Shown piece after piece: positions 1 to 8,818 of a stretch of 64,000 bases of DNA. How positions within the stretch are numbered: position 1 is the stretch's first letter; every line of letters starts with the position of its first letter. This stretch comes from an uncultured Gammaproteobacteria bacterium (GTDB lineage: Bacteria > Pseudomonadota > Gammaproteobacteria > Pseudomonadales > Pseudohongiellaceae): assembly GCA_913060975.1 (NCBI GenBank), contig CAJXVC010000005.1, forward strand, positions 186,001 to 250,000, in the 5' to 3' direction. The translations under genes were made by a program, and so were the position numbers. The notes beneath the pieces were generated by a model. It saw only the letters and a list, made by a program, of their open reading frames with translations, was not told where the DNA came from and did not search any database.

Positions 1-368
1 TTGATCGTGGAGAGTCTGTGCATTTTATTGGCACCGATATCACCGAATCCCATGTCATCGGCAGTTGCTCGCTGAGCAATATTATTCGCGGTGTCTTTAT
101 GGCTTGTCACATGGGCTATTCAGTTGCCGAACGTTACGAAGGCCAGGGCTATGCCAGGAAGATTGTCAGCTGTGCTATCGATTATGCGTTCAAGGATCTG
201 AAGCTGCATCGCATCATGGCCAATCACATGCCGCAGAACGATCGTTCAGCCGCGCTACTCAAAAGCCTGGGGTTTAAGCGTGAAGGTTATGCGCAGAGTT
301 ACTTGCTGATCGATGGCCGCTGGGAAGATCACGTGCTTAACTCGCTGATCAATCCCAGACAAAAATAG
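1..368 (+). CDS. GNAT family N-acetyltransferase, RimJ-like (5' truncated by window edge)
   Basis: YEGQGYARKIVSCAIDYAFKDLKLHRIMANHMPQNDRSAALLKSLGFKREGYA is typical of RimJ/RimL acetyltransferase C-termini. Confidence 0.85.
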   Translation, partial: DRGESVHFIGTDITESHVIGSCSLSNIIRGVFMACHMGYSVAERYEGQGYARKIVSCAIDYAFKDLKLHRIMANHMPQNDRSAALLKSLGFKREGYAQSYLLIDGRWEDHVLNSLINPRQK

Positions 369-454
369 CCATTGTCTGTTAACAAAATGTGGTTAATAGG
401 GGTAGGATTGTTCGGCAACCAGCAGCTATTCGTAGTCAATAGAGTGAGGCGACC

Positions 455-1135
455 ATGGCCAGCAGCAAATCAGCAAGGAATTCCAACACAACTGACAATA
501 AAAACCCAGGCGACTCCGAAGCTAGCAGGAAGGTCGATGACTATTTGACCAAGCACGCACAATGGCAACACATCTTGCAGCCTGTGCGCGAGTTACTACT
601 TGGTACCGAACTTACCGAGGCAGCGAAGTGGGGTGCGCCAGCCTATTTGCTCGATGGCAAGATCGTTGTGACCCTCGCTGCCTTCAAGCAGCACTGCGCG
701 ATCTGGTTTCATCAGGGTGCGCTACTAAGCGACAAGAGTAACAAGCTGATCAATGCGCAGGAAGGCAAGACCAAGGACATGCGGCATTGGCGCTTTGCAA
801 TCGATGACAAGCCCAATAAACGCTTGATCAAATCCTATGTCAGCGAAGCCATTAAAAATCAGCGCGCTGTAAATAAAGACAAAACAGTCAAAAAAGGCAC
901 AACAGGCAAACCACAAACCAGGAAACTCAGTATTCCGGACGAACTCAATGCGGCATTGAAGAAAGACAAGAAACTGGCTACAGCGTTCAAGGCGTTAACA
1001 CCGGGCCGACAACGAGAGTATGCCGGCCATGTGGCAGATGCCAAGCAAGAGAAAACCCGGCTGTCGCGCACGGTAAAAATTACGCCGATGATTCTGGCTG
1101 GGGTGGGTCTGCACGACAAGTACCGAAACTGTTGA
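455..1135 (+). CDS. YdeI/OmpD-associated family protein (DUF1801-like N-terminal domain)
   Basis: EAAKWGAPAYLLDGKIVVTLAAFKQHCAIWF plus IPDELNAALKKDKKLATAFKALTPGRQREY (YdeI-type C-terminus). Confidence 0.8.
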   Translation: MASSKSARNSNTTDNKNPGDSEASRKVDDYLTKHAQWQHILQPVRELLLGTELTEAAKWGAPAYLLDGKIVVTLAAFKQHCAIWFHQGALLSDKSNKLINAQEGKTKDMRHWRFAIDDKPNKRLIKSYVSEAIKNQRAVNKDKTVKKGTTGKPQTRKLSIPDELNAALKKDKKLATAFKALTPGRQREYAGHVADAKQEKTRLSRTVKITPMILAGVGLHDKYRNC

Positions 1136-1165
1136 GCACGCTCGCGTGCTTGTTACTGTAGCTCG

Positions 1166-1837
1166 TTACTCTGAATCGACAGGATTGCTCGCCGAGCTTG
1201 AAGTGACGCCGTCTTCGTGTGATTCACCCGGTTTTAATTCACTCAACACTGAATACGTTGCGCCATGCGGCAAAGTATCCGATCGATACAGGCTCACGTG
1301 CGGCGCAGCAAACTCTCCCCATTCCTGAGCCTCGAATGTCTGCAGTACCTGTGTTACTGAATCCTTCAGTGGTGGCGGGAAGCGGGCGATAGTGACGTGT
1401 GGCACAAAGGCTTTGTCCTCGATGCTAAAGCCCAACAAGCCAAACGCAGTATTGAGTTCTTCAACCAAAGCGGTCAGAGCGGGTTCCTGCTCGATACCAA
1501 CCCAGGCCGAATTCTTGAACACACCAATGCCAGTACAGCGTAGTGTTGGCAGGGTATGTTTACTGATCACTTGTTGGGCCAATTGTTCGATATTGCCCAG
1601 CTGATCTACTTGCACCGTGCCTAAAAATTTTACGGTGACATGCAGATGCTCCGGCGGCGCCAGACGTGGCGGCTTGCCATCATTGGTTCGCAAGGGCTCC
1701 AGCAGTTCATAAACGGGCTTGAGTTGGGCATGCAGCGGGCAGGGCAGGCCAAGAAAGCAGCGCATCTTTGCAGCTTTTTCACTGGCTTTTTGTGCCTGAC
1801 GGGCAGCGCGGCGGCTGGCTTGTTGGGATTTGGACAT
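1166..1837 (-). CDS. thpR: RNA 2',3'-cyclic phosphodiesterase (2H/LigT family)
   Basis: Two HxT motifs (HVTVKFLG, HVTIARF); start MSKSQQ chosen within the longer ORF. Confidence 0.85.
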   Translation of the reverse strand: MSKSQQASRRAARQAQKASEKAAKMRCFLGLPCPLHAQLKPVYELLEPLRTNDGKPPRLAPPEHLHVTVKFLGTVQVDQLGNIEQLAQQVISKHTLPTLRCTGIGVFKNSAWVGIEQEPALTALVEELNTAFGLLGFSIEDKAFVPHVTIARFPPPLKDSVTQVLQTFEAQEWGEFAAPHVSLYRSDTLPHGATYSVLSELKPGESHEDGVTSSSASNPVDSE

Positions 1838-1904
1838 GACAAAGACTTCTTTTTGATAAGCCGCGTAGCTTAACACTTTGCGCCTTGTAATAGCTGATAA
1901 TCCG

Positions 1905-2324
1905 TTAACTGACCTTCCTGTATTGATAAATACTGTGGGCATCGATTGTGTTAACCAAATGCCAGCCATTGGATTCATACAGCGCGGCCGTGTCCGTATA
2001 CGCATACAAGCCATACTCTGCATAGCCCTGAGCAGTCAGCTCCACAGCCTTCTTTAACAATGCAGAAGCAACGCCTCTGTGGCGCCGCGACGGTCTGACA
2101 TAAACCGTGTTCACCCACAGGCCGATCACGTTGCTGTCCGGTTTGTTGTGCCAGGTAAACGACAAGCCGCCAACCACTTCATCGTCAACGAATGCCAGAA
2201 CGGGTGGTGGTAGCTTGCTGCCTTCATGCTCACTGTCAAAAGCATCGACAGCGGACCACTGCGCTTCGATCATGGCGCGGAATTCTGTTAACTGATCTGC
2301 TGTGTAATCTGTCGTGATAAGCAT
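1905..2324 (-). CDS. GNAT family N-acetyltransferase
   Basis: VRPSRRHRGVASALLKKAVELTAQG...LYESNGWHLV; start MLITTDY preferred. Confidence 0.8.
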   Translation of the reverse strand: MLITTDYTADQLTEFRAMIEAQWSAVDAFDSEHEGSKLPPPVLAFVDDEVVGGLSFTWHNKPDSNVIGLWVNTVYVRPSRRHRGVASALLKKAVELTAQGYAEYGLYAYTDTAALYESNGWHLVNTIDAHSIYQYRKVS

Positions 2325-2433
2325 GAGTAGACCATAAGAACGCGTGCAGCAATAATGAGACGGTATAAGAGTAAACAATACGAACGCTAGACGATCTCGA
2401 TCTAACCGCGAAACACATCAAACTAAATAAGCG

Positions 2434-3108
2434 TCAGGTCACCCACCCACCGGCCAGCGGCAAGACTTGCCCCACCATGTGCTTGCAGTTCTCGCTCGCA
2501 AGATACGCCGCCAGCTCAGCAGTTTCTTCGGCGGCACCTATTTGCCCGGTAGGGACATTGCGCTTGATGTGATCAATGAACTTGGGATTGGCGAGTATGT
2601 CATCGGGGAAATAGGTATTGTTGTTAATGTAATTCTGACCGATCGCATTCACCTGAATATTGCTGCGCGCCAGTTCCATGCCCACCGCCTTGATAAAGGC
2701 GTTCTGCGCACCACGCGCGGCACAATAGGCCGAACCATTGGGAATGCCGCGCAGTGGCGCGGCGCTGGTGACAGCAATAATCTTGCCTGACTTGAGTTCC
2801 AGCAGTGACGGCGTCACCGCACGAACCAGATACATCAGCGGGTCGACCATCACCGCAAACAGCCGCTGCCAATCCGCGTTGGCAATGTCTTGCACCGGGC
2901 TCAGCGCCGGAGGCTCGGCAAGATTGGCGATGATCACATCGATCGCGCCACCGGCGAGCGTGTCATCCACCAGCCTCTGCACGGCGGCCTCGTCGGACAA
3001 AACGGCAGTAGAGGCAATCACTTCATAGCCAAGCGCAGTGAATTTCGCGTGAATGGCCGGGCCCATGTACTGGTCCGCGCAGGTAATGAGAACTCGAGGG
3101 CTGGGCAT
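2434..3108 (-). CDS. SDR-fold protein with halohydrin dehalogenase signature motifs
   Basis: T-x4-Y-x-G (TCADQYMG) and S-x12-Y-x3-R (SAAPLRGIPNGSAYCAAR); C-terminal AIGQNY...GQVLPLAGGW resembles HheC. Confidence 0.75.
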   Translation of the reverse strand: MPSPRVLITCADQYMGPAIHAKFTALGYEVIASTAVLSDEAAVQRLVDDTLAGGAIDVIIANLAEPPALSPVQDIANADWQRLFAVMVDPLMYLVRAVTPSLLELKSGKIIAVTSAAPLRGIPNGSAYCAARGAQNAFIKAVGMELARSNIQVNAIGQNYINNNTYFPDDILANPKFIDHIKRNVPTGQIGAAEETAELAAYLASENCKHMVGQVLPLAGGWVT

Positions 3109-3317
3109 AGTAATGAGCCTGTTGGTTTGATGTGCTGACTGATCGGGCTTCTACAGCCGTTCCGATCCCGTGTTTTTAGGGGCTTTTGCTACTGTAACAA
3201 ATCGTAAGTCTGATGAGTAAGAGCATACTCGAACAGATGTTCGATAGGGTATACTCGACGGTCTAAAAGATTTCACAGTTATAAGCGCAAAGAAGAACAA
3301 TACTCGAGGAGAGAGTT

Positions 3318-4967
3318 ATGCGTAAGTTGATTGCACGATTGTCGCTGGTAGCCGCAGTGGCTACAGTCGCGGCTCCTTTATATGCACAGGATTCCGATGC
3401 ACTGGCGATTCTGATTCCCGGTAGCGGCGATTATGGCCGCGAGATCTCCACTGACAGCGAAAGGGCGCAAGCCTTCTTCGATCAGGGCCTGCGCATGGCC
3501 TGGAGTTTCTATTTCCCGGAATCCATTGCTTCCTATCAGGAAGCCTCGCGCCTCGACCCCGACAGCCCGATGCCGTACTGGGGTCTGGCCCACGCCGCCG
3601 GCCCTAACCCTAACAGTCGCTATCAGAGCTTGCCCGACGACCCGCAGGGCGCCGGATTGGCCGCTATTCGTCAGGCACTTGAGCTGGCCAATAATGGCAC
3701 AGGCAAAGAGCGCGAAATGATCAACGCCTTGTTCGTACTTTATAACAAAGACGCCATTCCCGATGATCGCGAGCGTGACTTTGCTTACATGGACGCCATG
3801 CGTGACCTGCACAACAAATACCCCAACGACCCGGACATCGCGTCCGTGTTCGCCGAGTCCTACATGAACACCACGCGTTGGGACTACTGGGAACTGGATG
3901 GCACCGCCAAGCCAGGTACCGCTGAAGCCAAAGCGGCGTTGGAAGCGGCCATGACCGCCGAGCACGACCACCCCGGCGCCAACCACCTTTATATCCATTT
4001 GATGGAAGCCTCCTCCGAGCCAGAGCTGGCCATGCCAGCCGCACAAAAACTGGAAGGCAGCGTGCCTATCTCTGGTCACATGGTGCACATGCCGGGCCAC
4101 ATCTATCTGCGCGTAGGCGAATATGAAAAAGCCGTACTGACTAACGAGCGTTCACAGATCGTTGACGATCAGTTCGCCGAAATCTGGGGCGACACCAATT
4201 TCCCCAACATCGGCACCTATGCGCTTTCGCACAAGGTTCACCAACCCCACGCACTGGACTTCGTGCGTTACGCCAACATGTTGCAAGGCAATTACGCTGG
4301 CGCCATCGATGCGGCCGAACGCAATGCCGGGCGTCGTGGCACCAAGACCGTGGCGCATGCCTGGATGATGGACAAGGTGTTTGGCAATTGGGACAAAATC
4401 CACGCCAACAACGCCGCCAATGTCGCCGCTGCTGACAACCCCTACTTGAAAGGTATGTGGAGCTACGTCATGGGTAGCGCCCACGTCGCCCGCGGCCACA
4501 TGGGCCCGGCTGAAGCCGAACTGGAAAACATCCGTACCCAGATCAGCGCTGATGGCGTTGATGATTCCGGTGTCGGCCCGACGCCAGCCTCGCACGTTCT
4601 GAATCTGGCGATGCATGCATTGCTGGGCGAGATCAACGAAGCCAATGGCAATCTCGATGCGGCCATCCTGCACTACGGCCATGCCATTGAGTATTACGAC
4701 AACCTCAACTACACCGAGCCACCGGATTGGTCACAGTCAGTGCGCCTGTACCTGGGTGCCGTGTTGATCGACGCCGGCCGCGCCGAAGAAGCCGAGGCTG
4801 TTTACCGAAAAGATCTGGAATGGAACCAGCAAAACGGCTGGGCCAACTTCGGCCTGTACCAGGCACTGGAAGCCCAGGGCAAAACCCACGAAGCCCAGAT
4901 CGTCTATCGTCAGTTCGAAAGCATGTGGCGCAACGCCGACGTAGAACTGACTCGCTCGAGAATCTAA
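3318..4967 (+). CDS. Secreted tetratricopeptide-repeat protein
   Basis: Signal peptide, TPR-like helices (PYWGLAHAAGPN, GAVLIDAGRAEEAEAVYRKDLEWNQQNGWANFGLYQALEAQGK). Confidence 0.75.
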   Translation: MRKLIARLSLVAAVATVAAPLYAQDSDALAILIPGSGDYGREISTDSERAQAFFDQGLRMAWSFYFPESIASYQEASRLDPDSPMPYWGLAHAAGPNPNSRYQSLPDDPQGAGLAAIRQALELANNGTGKEREMINALFVLYNKDAIPDDRERDFAYMDAMRDLHNKYPNDPDIASVFAESYMNTTRWDYWELDGTAKPGTAEAKAALEAAMTAEHDHPGANHLYIHLMEASSEPELAMPAAQKLEGSVPISGHMVHMPGHIYLRVGEYEKAVLTNERSQIVDDQFAEIWGDTNFPNIGTYALSHKVHQPHALDFVRYANMLQGNYAGAIDAAERNAGRRGTKTVAHAWMMDKVFGNWDKIHANNAANVAAADNPYLKGMWSYVMGSAHVARGHMGPAEAELENIRTQISADGVDDSGVGPTPASHVLNLAMHALLGEINEANGNLDAAILHYGHAIEYYDNLNYTEPPDWSQSVRLYLGAVLIDAGRAEEAEAVYRKDLEWNQQNGWANFGLYQALEAQGKTHEAQIVYRQFESMWRNADVELTRSRI

Positions 4968-5010
4968 GAAAGATTAGGACTCCAAGAGTCAAAGATCACA
5001 AGAGCAAAAG

Positions 5011-5045
5011 AGATCGCGGCCCTAGCTGGCCGCGATCTATTCTTT
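5011..5045 (+). terminator. Intrinsic terminator-like hairpin
   Basis: AGATCGCGGCC-ctagct-GGCCGCGATCT followed by a T-rich run, just after the TPR gene. Confidence 0.75.
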
Positions 5046-5143
5046 CACCCCTCCAGATATACTTCTCATATCCCGCAAATTTAGCCTGTTGCAAGAATTC
5101 CACAAAGTATTAAGATTCACCCACCAATGAGCCGCATCAAACT

Positions 5144-5220
5144 CGGAGTGTAGCTCAGCCTGGTAGAGCACTGCCTTCGGGAGGCAGGGGCCGGAGGTTC
5201 GAATCCTCTCACTCCGACCA
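5144..5220 (+). tRNA. tRNA-Pro (anticodon CGG)
   Basis: Cloverleaf: acceptor CGGAGTG/CACTCCG, anticodon arm CTGCC-TTCGGGA-GGCAG, T-loop GGTTCGAATCC, encoded CCA. Confidence 0.95.
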
Positions 5221-5232
5221 ATTCTTAAAAGC

Positions 5233-5275
5233 GAAAGGCCAGCTCTCTGCAAAGCGGGCTGGCCTTTTCCTTTTT
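5233..5275 (+). terminator. Intrinsic terminator after tRNA
   Basis: AAAGGCCAGC...GCTGGCCTTTTCCTTTTT. Confidence 0.8.
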
Positions 5276-5697
5276 CCGATTGGTAAGAATGCTTCTAGTA
5301 CGGCCAGGATCTAACTTTCTCACAGCACGACGCCAAAAGCGCTATCTCTCCACTGATGAATCAATAGAGCGATAGTGAAATTTCAATAAATAGCGCCAAT
5401 ACGCGTTTATTCTCGCATACTGCACGCTTTTCGAGATTCAAGCGCTCTCTTTCTCAAAGGCGTGAACTTATAAACCCTTTATTTAGATAAAGAGACCCCT
5501 GTTATTCTGAATACGGGGACTGACTAAGTATCGTTGCCTGGTCCGCAATGCTTGAACTAACTAATTGTTCCATTTCATGGGCATGCAGACTACACTTGAT
5601 GAAAGTCCCGCCATTAAAGGCTGCGAGATTTATCTGAATAAGAAATATTGGAGCCACCCTAGTGTTCACAGATTTTTTAGAAGCCAGTTGTACTGAG

Positions 5698-5766
5698 GCA
5701 CATCAACAATTGAATCATTGGGACAAGTCGCTTCGCAACTTGCCCAATATCCAGATCGTTATGCAG
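5698..5766 (+). repeat. attC-like site upstream of higB
   Basis: CATCAACAA ... TTGGGACAAGT-cgcttcgca-ACTTGCCCAA ... ATCGTTATGC; imperfect stem with a bulged base, as in integron attC sites. Confidence 0.6.
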
Positions 5767-5801
5767 CTTGACTTCGTTGCGCAACGCGCTACACTGCATG
5801 G

Positions 5802-6080
5802 ATGATCAAATCCTTCAAGCACAAAGGGCTCAGGATATATTTCGAAACTGGGAGCACTAAAGGCATTCAGGCTGCACATTCGAAGAAACTCCGAATGCAA
5901 CTGGCAGCCCTTGATACAGCGCATTCTATTGACGATATGGATATCCCCGGATACCGCCTGCATCCACTAAAAGGCTAACGTAAGGGGCTTTGGTCAATTT
6001 CCGTGAGTGGGAACTGGAGGCTAACCTTCGAGTTCGCAGACGGTAACGTATATGAACTCGATTACGAGGATTATCACTAA
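5802..6080 (+). pseudogene. higB: HigB/RelE-type toxin interrupted by an in-frame TAA
   Basis: MIKSFKHKGLRIYFETGSTKGIQAAHSKKLRMQLAAL...RLHPLKG*RKGLWSISVSGNWRLTFEFADGNVYELDYEDYH; TAA at 5976-5978, frame otherwise open to 6080. Confidence 0.85.
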
Positions 6081-6373
6081 TGAGCATGCATAACCCCCCT
6101 CATCCTGGAGAGTTTGTGATGGCAACCTACATGGAGCCGTTCGGGCTGAGTTGCCGTTATTTGGCAGAGCAACTCAATGTTGCTGCATCAACTCTGAATC
6201 GCATACTGAAGAAACAAAGTGGTGTCAGCCCTGAGATGGCTCTTCGGTTGTCCAAATCTCTTGGGCGATCCCCTGAAAGCTGGCTTGCAATGCAAGATTC
6301 CTATGATCTTTGGGTCGCTAAAAAGAGCGTCAAACTAGGAAAAGTCCAAAAAGTAAAGCTGGACGCAGCATAA
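6080..6373 (+). CDS. higA: HigA family antitoxin (XRE-type HTH)
   Basis: NPPHPGEFV...YLAEQLNVAASTLNRILKKQSGVSPEMALRLSKSLGRSPESWLAMQDSYDLW; ATG overlaps the higB stop (TAATG). Confidence 0.93.
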   Translation: MSMHNPPHPGEFVMATYMEPFGLSCRYLAEQLNVAASTLNRILKKQSGVSPEMALRLSKSLGRSPESWLAMQDSYDLWVAKKSVKLGKVQKVKLDAA

Positions 6374-6433
6374 CAATCAAATCAATAAGGACAGGCCGCT
6401 ATGCGGCCTGCTCTATTATCAATGGCGTAATGT
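6369..6433 (+). repeat. attC-like site after higA
   Basis: GCATAACAATC...AGGCCGC-tat-GCGGCCT...TGGCGTAATG; R' core degenerate. Confidence 0.65.
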
Positions 6434-6439
6434 GTCTAA

Positions 6440-6802
6440 ATGCCGGCCATGAACAACGAAGAAAAATATAACAAAGCGAAGCGCCTTGTTGAATTGATTG
6501 GTATCGGAAGAAGCTATATTGGAGGCGCTAGAAAGGAATCGCCTCCGGAAAGCCCTCGTGGAACACACGAAGAGTTTTTGGTCGAGCTTCAGATAAAACT
6601 CAGAGCCAAACATATGAGCAACGAGCAGCTGGATGCATTATTGGGTTTTTATACCAGCGATATGGGTAGATCTATACTTGAAGCCCAGGAGCGAATTAGA
6701 AAAGAAACAGGCGTGACACTGGCTTCTTTAACTAACAATTCCGGGTCGAAAGCCGCGGGCTGGGTGCCTGATCCGAGTAACAATAGTGATGACGACACAT
6801 AA
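6440..6802 (+). CDS. Cassette-type hypothetical protein (possible DUF2059-like motif)
   Basis: MSNEQLDALLGFYTSDMGRSIL resembles the eELdalxxFYxSpxG pattern; stop lies within a TAACAA R''-like core. Confidence 0.5.
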   Translation: MPAMNNEEKYNKAKRLVELIGIGRSYIGGARKESPPESPRGTHEEFLVELQIKLRAKHMSNEQLDALLGFYTSDMGRSILEAQERIRKETGVTLASLTNNSGSKAAGWVPDPSNNSDDDT

Positions 6803-6810
6803 CAATTTTA

Positions 6811-7165
6811 GTGAAGATTAGGTACAGGCCCATTGCTATTGCAGCTGCTATCCCGCTCGCGGTGGTTTCTGGGTACTATTTCATCTCCCCCGAAAGCAGT
6901 AGTATCGAGTCATTCTGAGACAGATTACCAAGAGTTTGTTGTTTCTCTACCAACTAGCTGGATTTCGTTTAGCCCAGTTTCTGCCGGTGAGTCCAGTACG
7001 ATTTTATTCTCTCAGCAAAAACAGTCGGGTGTAGGCTCTTACTCTCTGAAGAATGAAAGTACAAAGGTATTCGGAGATAGTTTCCTTGATCAGGAGGGGA
7101 GTGAAATTGGACGAGTGTTGCAATTTACAATAGAAAGAGATGGGCAAGTATCATTCGATGACTAG
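6811..7165 (+). pseudogene. Possible frameshifted cassette gene
   Basis: GTG at 6811 gives VKIRYRPIAIAAAIPLAVVSGYYFISPESSSIESF*; the +1 frame continues DYQEFVVSLPTSWISFSPVSAGES... Confidence 0.4.
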
Positions 7166-7189
7166 TTCTGAGCAGAAATGCGCTTAGAC

Positions 7190-7225
7190 CGACACAAAAC
7201 AATCAGTTCAACAAGGGCGTTATGT
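7190..7225 (+). repeat. Degenerate attC-like site without central hairpin
   Basis: ACAAAACAATCAGTTCAACAAGGGCGTTATG; R' core at 7217-7224 overlaps the next ATG. Confidence 0.5.
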
Positions 7226-7677
7226 TTCAGTTGAAGATAGTGCTAGCAGCGGCAGTGTTTTGGGTGATTTCGGCAGATGCCCAAACAACTGATCCGAGAA
7301 TTATCAATCCTTCCGGTTGGAGTGGTACGTACGAACCACTGTTCCGTGCGTTCAGTGCTGCCCGCGAGAACCCGTGGGAGCCAGTCAGACAAATTACATC
7401 TCCCTTTCTGACAAGTAGTATTCGCATTATCGAAGAATCTAACACCATTCAAATTCCGCCTGGTGATACTCAGATGAAAGCGGTGATATTCATCGAGGAG
7501 TCACCAGAAGTAACGGTAGAATTGTTCTCATATCGAAACTTCGAGTTTCGTTGGATCAACGAGAAGGTAATTCATCTGTTTAGCTCCCCGGGTAGGTGCG
7601 TTACTGTAGATACCATTTTTGATATTAACGAGCGTGAAGTGATCTATAGCGCTGCATTCAATCACTGTGGCGTTTGA
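7222..7677 (+). CDS. Secreted hypothetical cassette protein
   Basis: MFQLKIVLAAAVFWVISADAQTTDPRI signal peptide; flanked by attC-like sites. Confidence 0.6.
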   Translation: MFQLKIVLAAAVFWVISADAQTTDPRIINPSGWSGTYEPLFRAFSAARENPWEPVRQITSPFLTSSIRIIEESNTIQIPPGDTQMKAVIFIEESPEVTVELFSYRNFEFRWINEKVIHLFSSPGRCVTVDTIFDINEREVIYSAAFNHCGV

Positions 7678-7678
7678 A

Positions 7679-7744
7679 ACATAACAATAAGTTAGATCAG
7701 GGACTAACTGCTGTGCAGTTTGCCTATAAATATGAGCGTTAGGT
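7679..7744 (+). repeat. attC-like site
   Basis: ACATAACAATAAG...AACTGC-tgt-GCAGTT...GAGCGTTAGGTG. Confidence 0.75.
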
Positions 7745-7750
7745 GACTAT

Positions 7751-8185
7751 ATGCAGAATTATGCAGACCTGAAAGTAATGCTAACTGCGATATTTCTAAC
7801 ATTCTGGACCACTTCAGCTTCCTATGGAATCGAGTGTGAGCTTGAGAGTGCAAGCAGCCTGTCTAGCGACAACTTATCTCTAGAGCCTGTAGCAGAATAC
7901 TCTGATTTAGTAGGAGACAAGTTTGAAATAGATTTACAGTCAGGCTCTATTCTGAATCTGCCAGAGTTAGATGGGCATTCTTGGAAAATTTTCAATTATA
8001 AGCCGAATCCTGAAATGGGGTCTTATTCCACTAGACTTGAGTCTACCACTTTGCCGCGCACATACGCTCAGTTCAATGTTGCAGAGACAGACCAAGAGGA
8101 AGCTGGCGCAAATTTTGGATTTTTCATCATTGTTGACGAAGGTACAAGTTACTTTGGCAGGTGCAACACGTCACCTGACAATTAA
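7751..8185 (+). CDS. Secreted hypothetical cassette protein
   Basis: N-terminal hydrophobic signal (LTAIFLTFWTTSASYGIECELE); bracketed by attC-like sites. Confidence 0.55.
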   Translation: MQNYADLKVMLTAIFLTFWTTSASYGIECELESASSLSSDNLSLEPVAEYSDLVGDKFEIDLQSGSILNLPELDGHSWKIFNYKPNPEMGSYSTRLESTTLPRTYAQFNVAETDQEEAGANFGFFIIVDEGTSYFGRCNTSPDN

Positions 8186-8235
8186 ATCAATCTGGGTCGA
8201 GGCCCTGCCTCGCCCATTAACCAGGGCGTTAGGCA
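8172..8235 (+). repeat. attC-like site
   Basis: CACCTGACAATTAAATC...CGAGGC-cct-GCCTCG...GGGCGTTAGGCAG. Confidence 0.75.
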
Positions 8236-8281
8236 GCGCTATATACCTCTGTTCCGCCTGACGGATTATAGAGATTACTGG

Positions 8282-8686
8282 ATGAACGCGTCTTTCCATA
8301 TTCACTTCAACGGTCAATGTCGTGAAGCTTTCGAATACTATGCGGATGCGCTTGACGGCAAAATTGGGACTATGTTGCCTTTTAGCCAATCTCCTGAATC
8401 GGAAAATGTTCCAGAATCATGGCAATCCAAAATTATTCACGGCAATATCAGAATTGGGAACATTAATATCGCTGGCGGTGATCTGCAGCCGGAACATTAC
8501 CAACAACCAAGTGGGTTTTATATTCTGTTGAGCATCGAGAATGAGACTAAAACAAAAGCAACTTTCGACAGTCTCTCAGAGAATGGTACCGTTCTATTCC
8601 CCCTACAAAAGACTTTTTGGTCTCCTTGTTACGGAATTGTTATAGACCAGTTTGGTATCCCATGGAAAGTGAATTGTGCAGCCTGA
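8282..8686 (+). CDS. VOC family protein (PhnB-like)
   Basis: FHIHFNGQCREAFEYYADALDGKI...GNINIAGGDLQP...LQKTFWSPCYGIVIDQFGIPWKVN. Confidence 0.85.
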   Translation: MNASFHIHFNGQCREAFEYYADALDGKIGTMLPFSQSPESENVPESWQSKIIHGNIRIGNINIAGGDLQPEHYQQPSGFYILLSIENETKTKATFDSLSENGTVLFPLQKTFWSPCYGIVIDQFGIPWKVNCAA

Positions 8687-8714
8687 TCATTATCTCTATA
8701 CAGAGCGTTATGTT
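8680..8714 (+). repeat. Degenerate attC-like site
   Basis: GCCTGATCATTATCTCTATACAGAGCGTTATG; R' core 8705-8712. Confidence 0.45.
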
Positions 8715-8818
8715 GCCATTGAAGATAGTGCTGGCGGCGGCTGCATTTATCTTGATTGCGGGAAATGCCCAAACAACTGGTCCGAGAATCGTTAGTCTTT
8801 CCTGATGGGGTGGTGCGT
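8710..8818 (+). pseudogene. Truncated, nonsense-interrupted paralogue of the 7222-7677 gene
   Basis: MLPLKIVLAAAAFILIAGNAQTTGPRIVSLS*WGGA versus MFQLKIVLAAAVFWVISADAQTTDPRIINPSGWSGT. Confidence 0.75.

Noticed and set aside
3378-4682. Long minus-strand ORFs (240 and 176 aa) opposite the TPR gene
   Set aside because: Low-complexity composition typical of shadow ORFs antisense to a GC-rich real gene; no recognisable domain.
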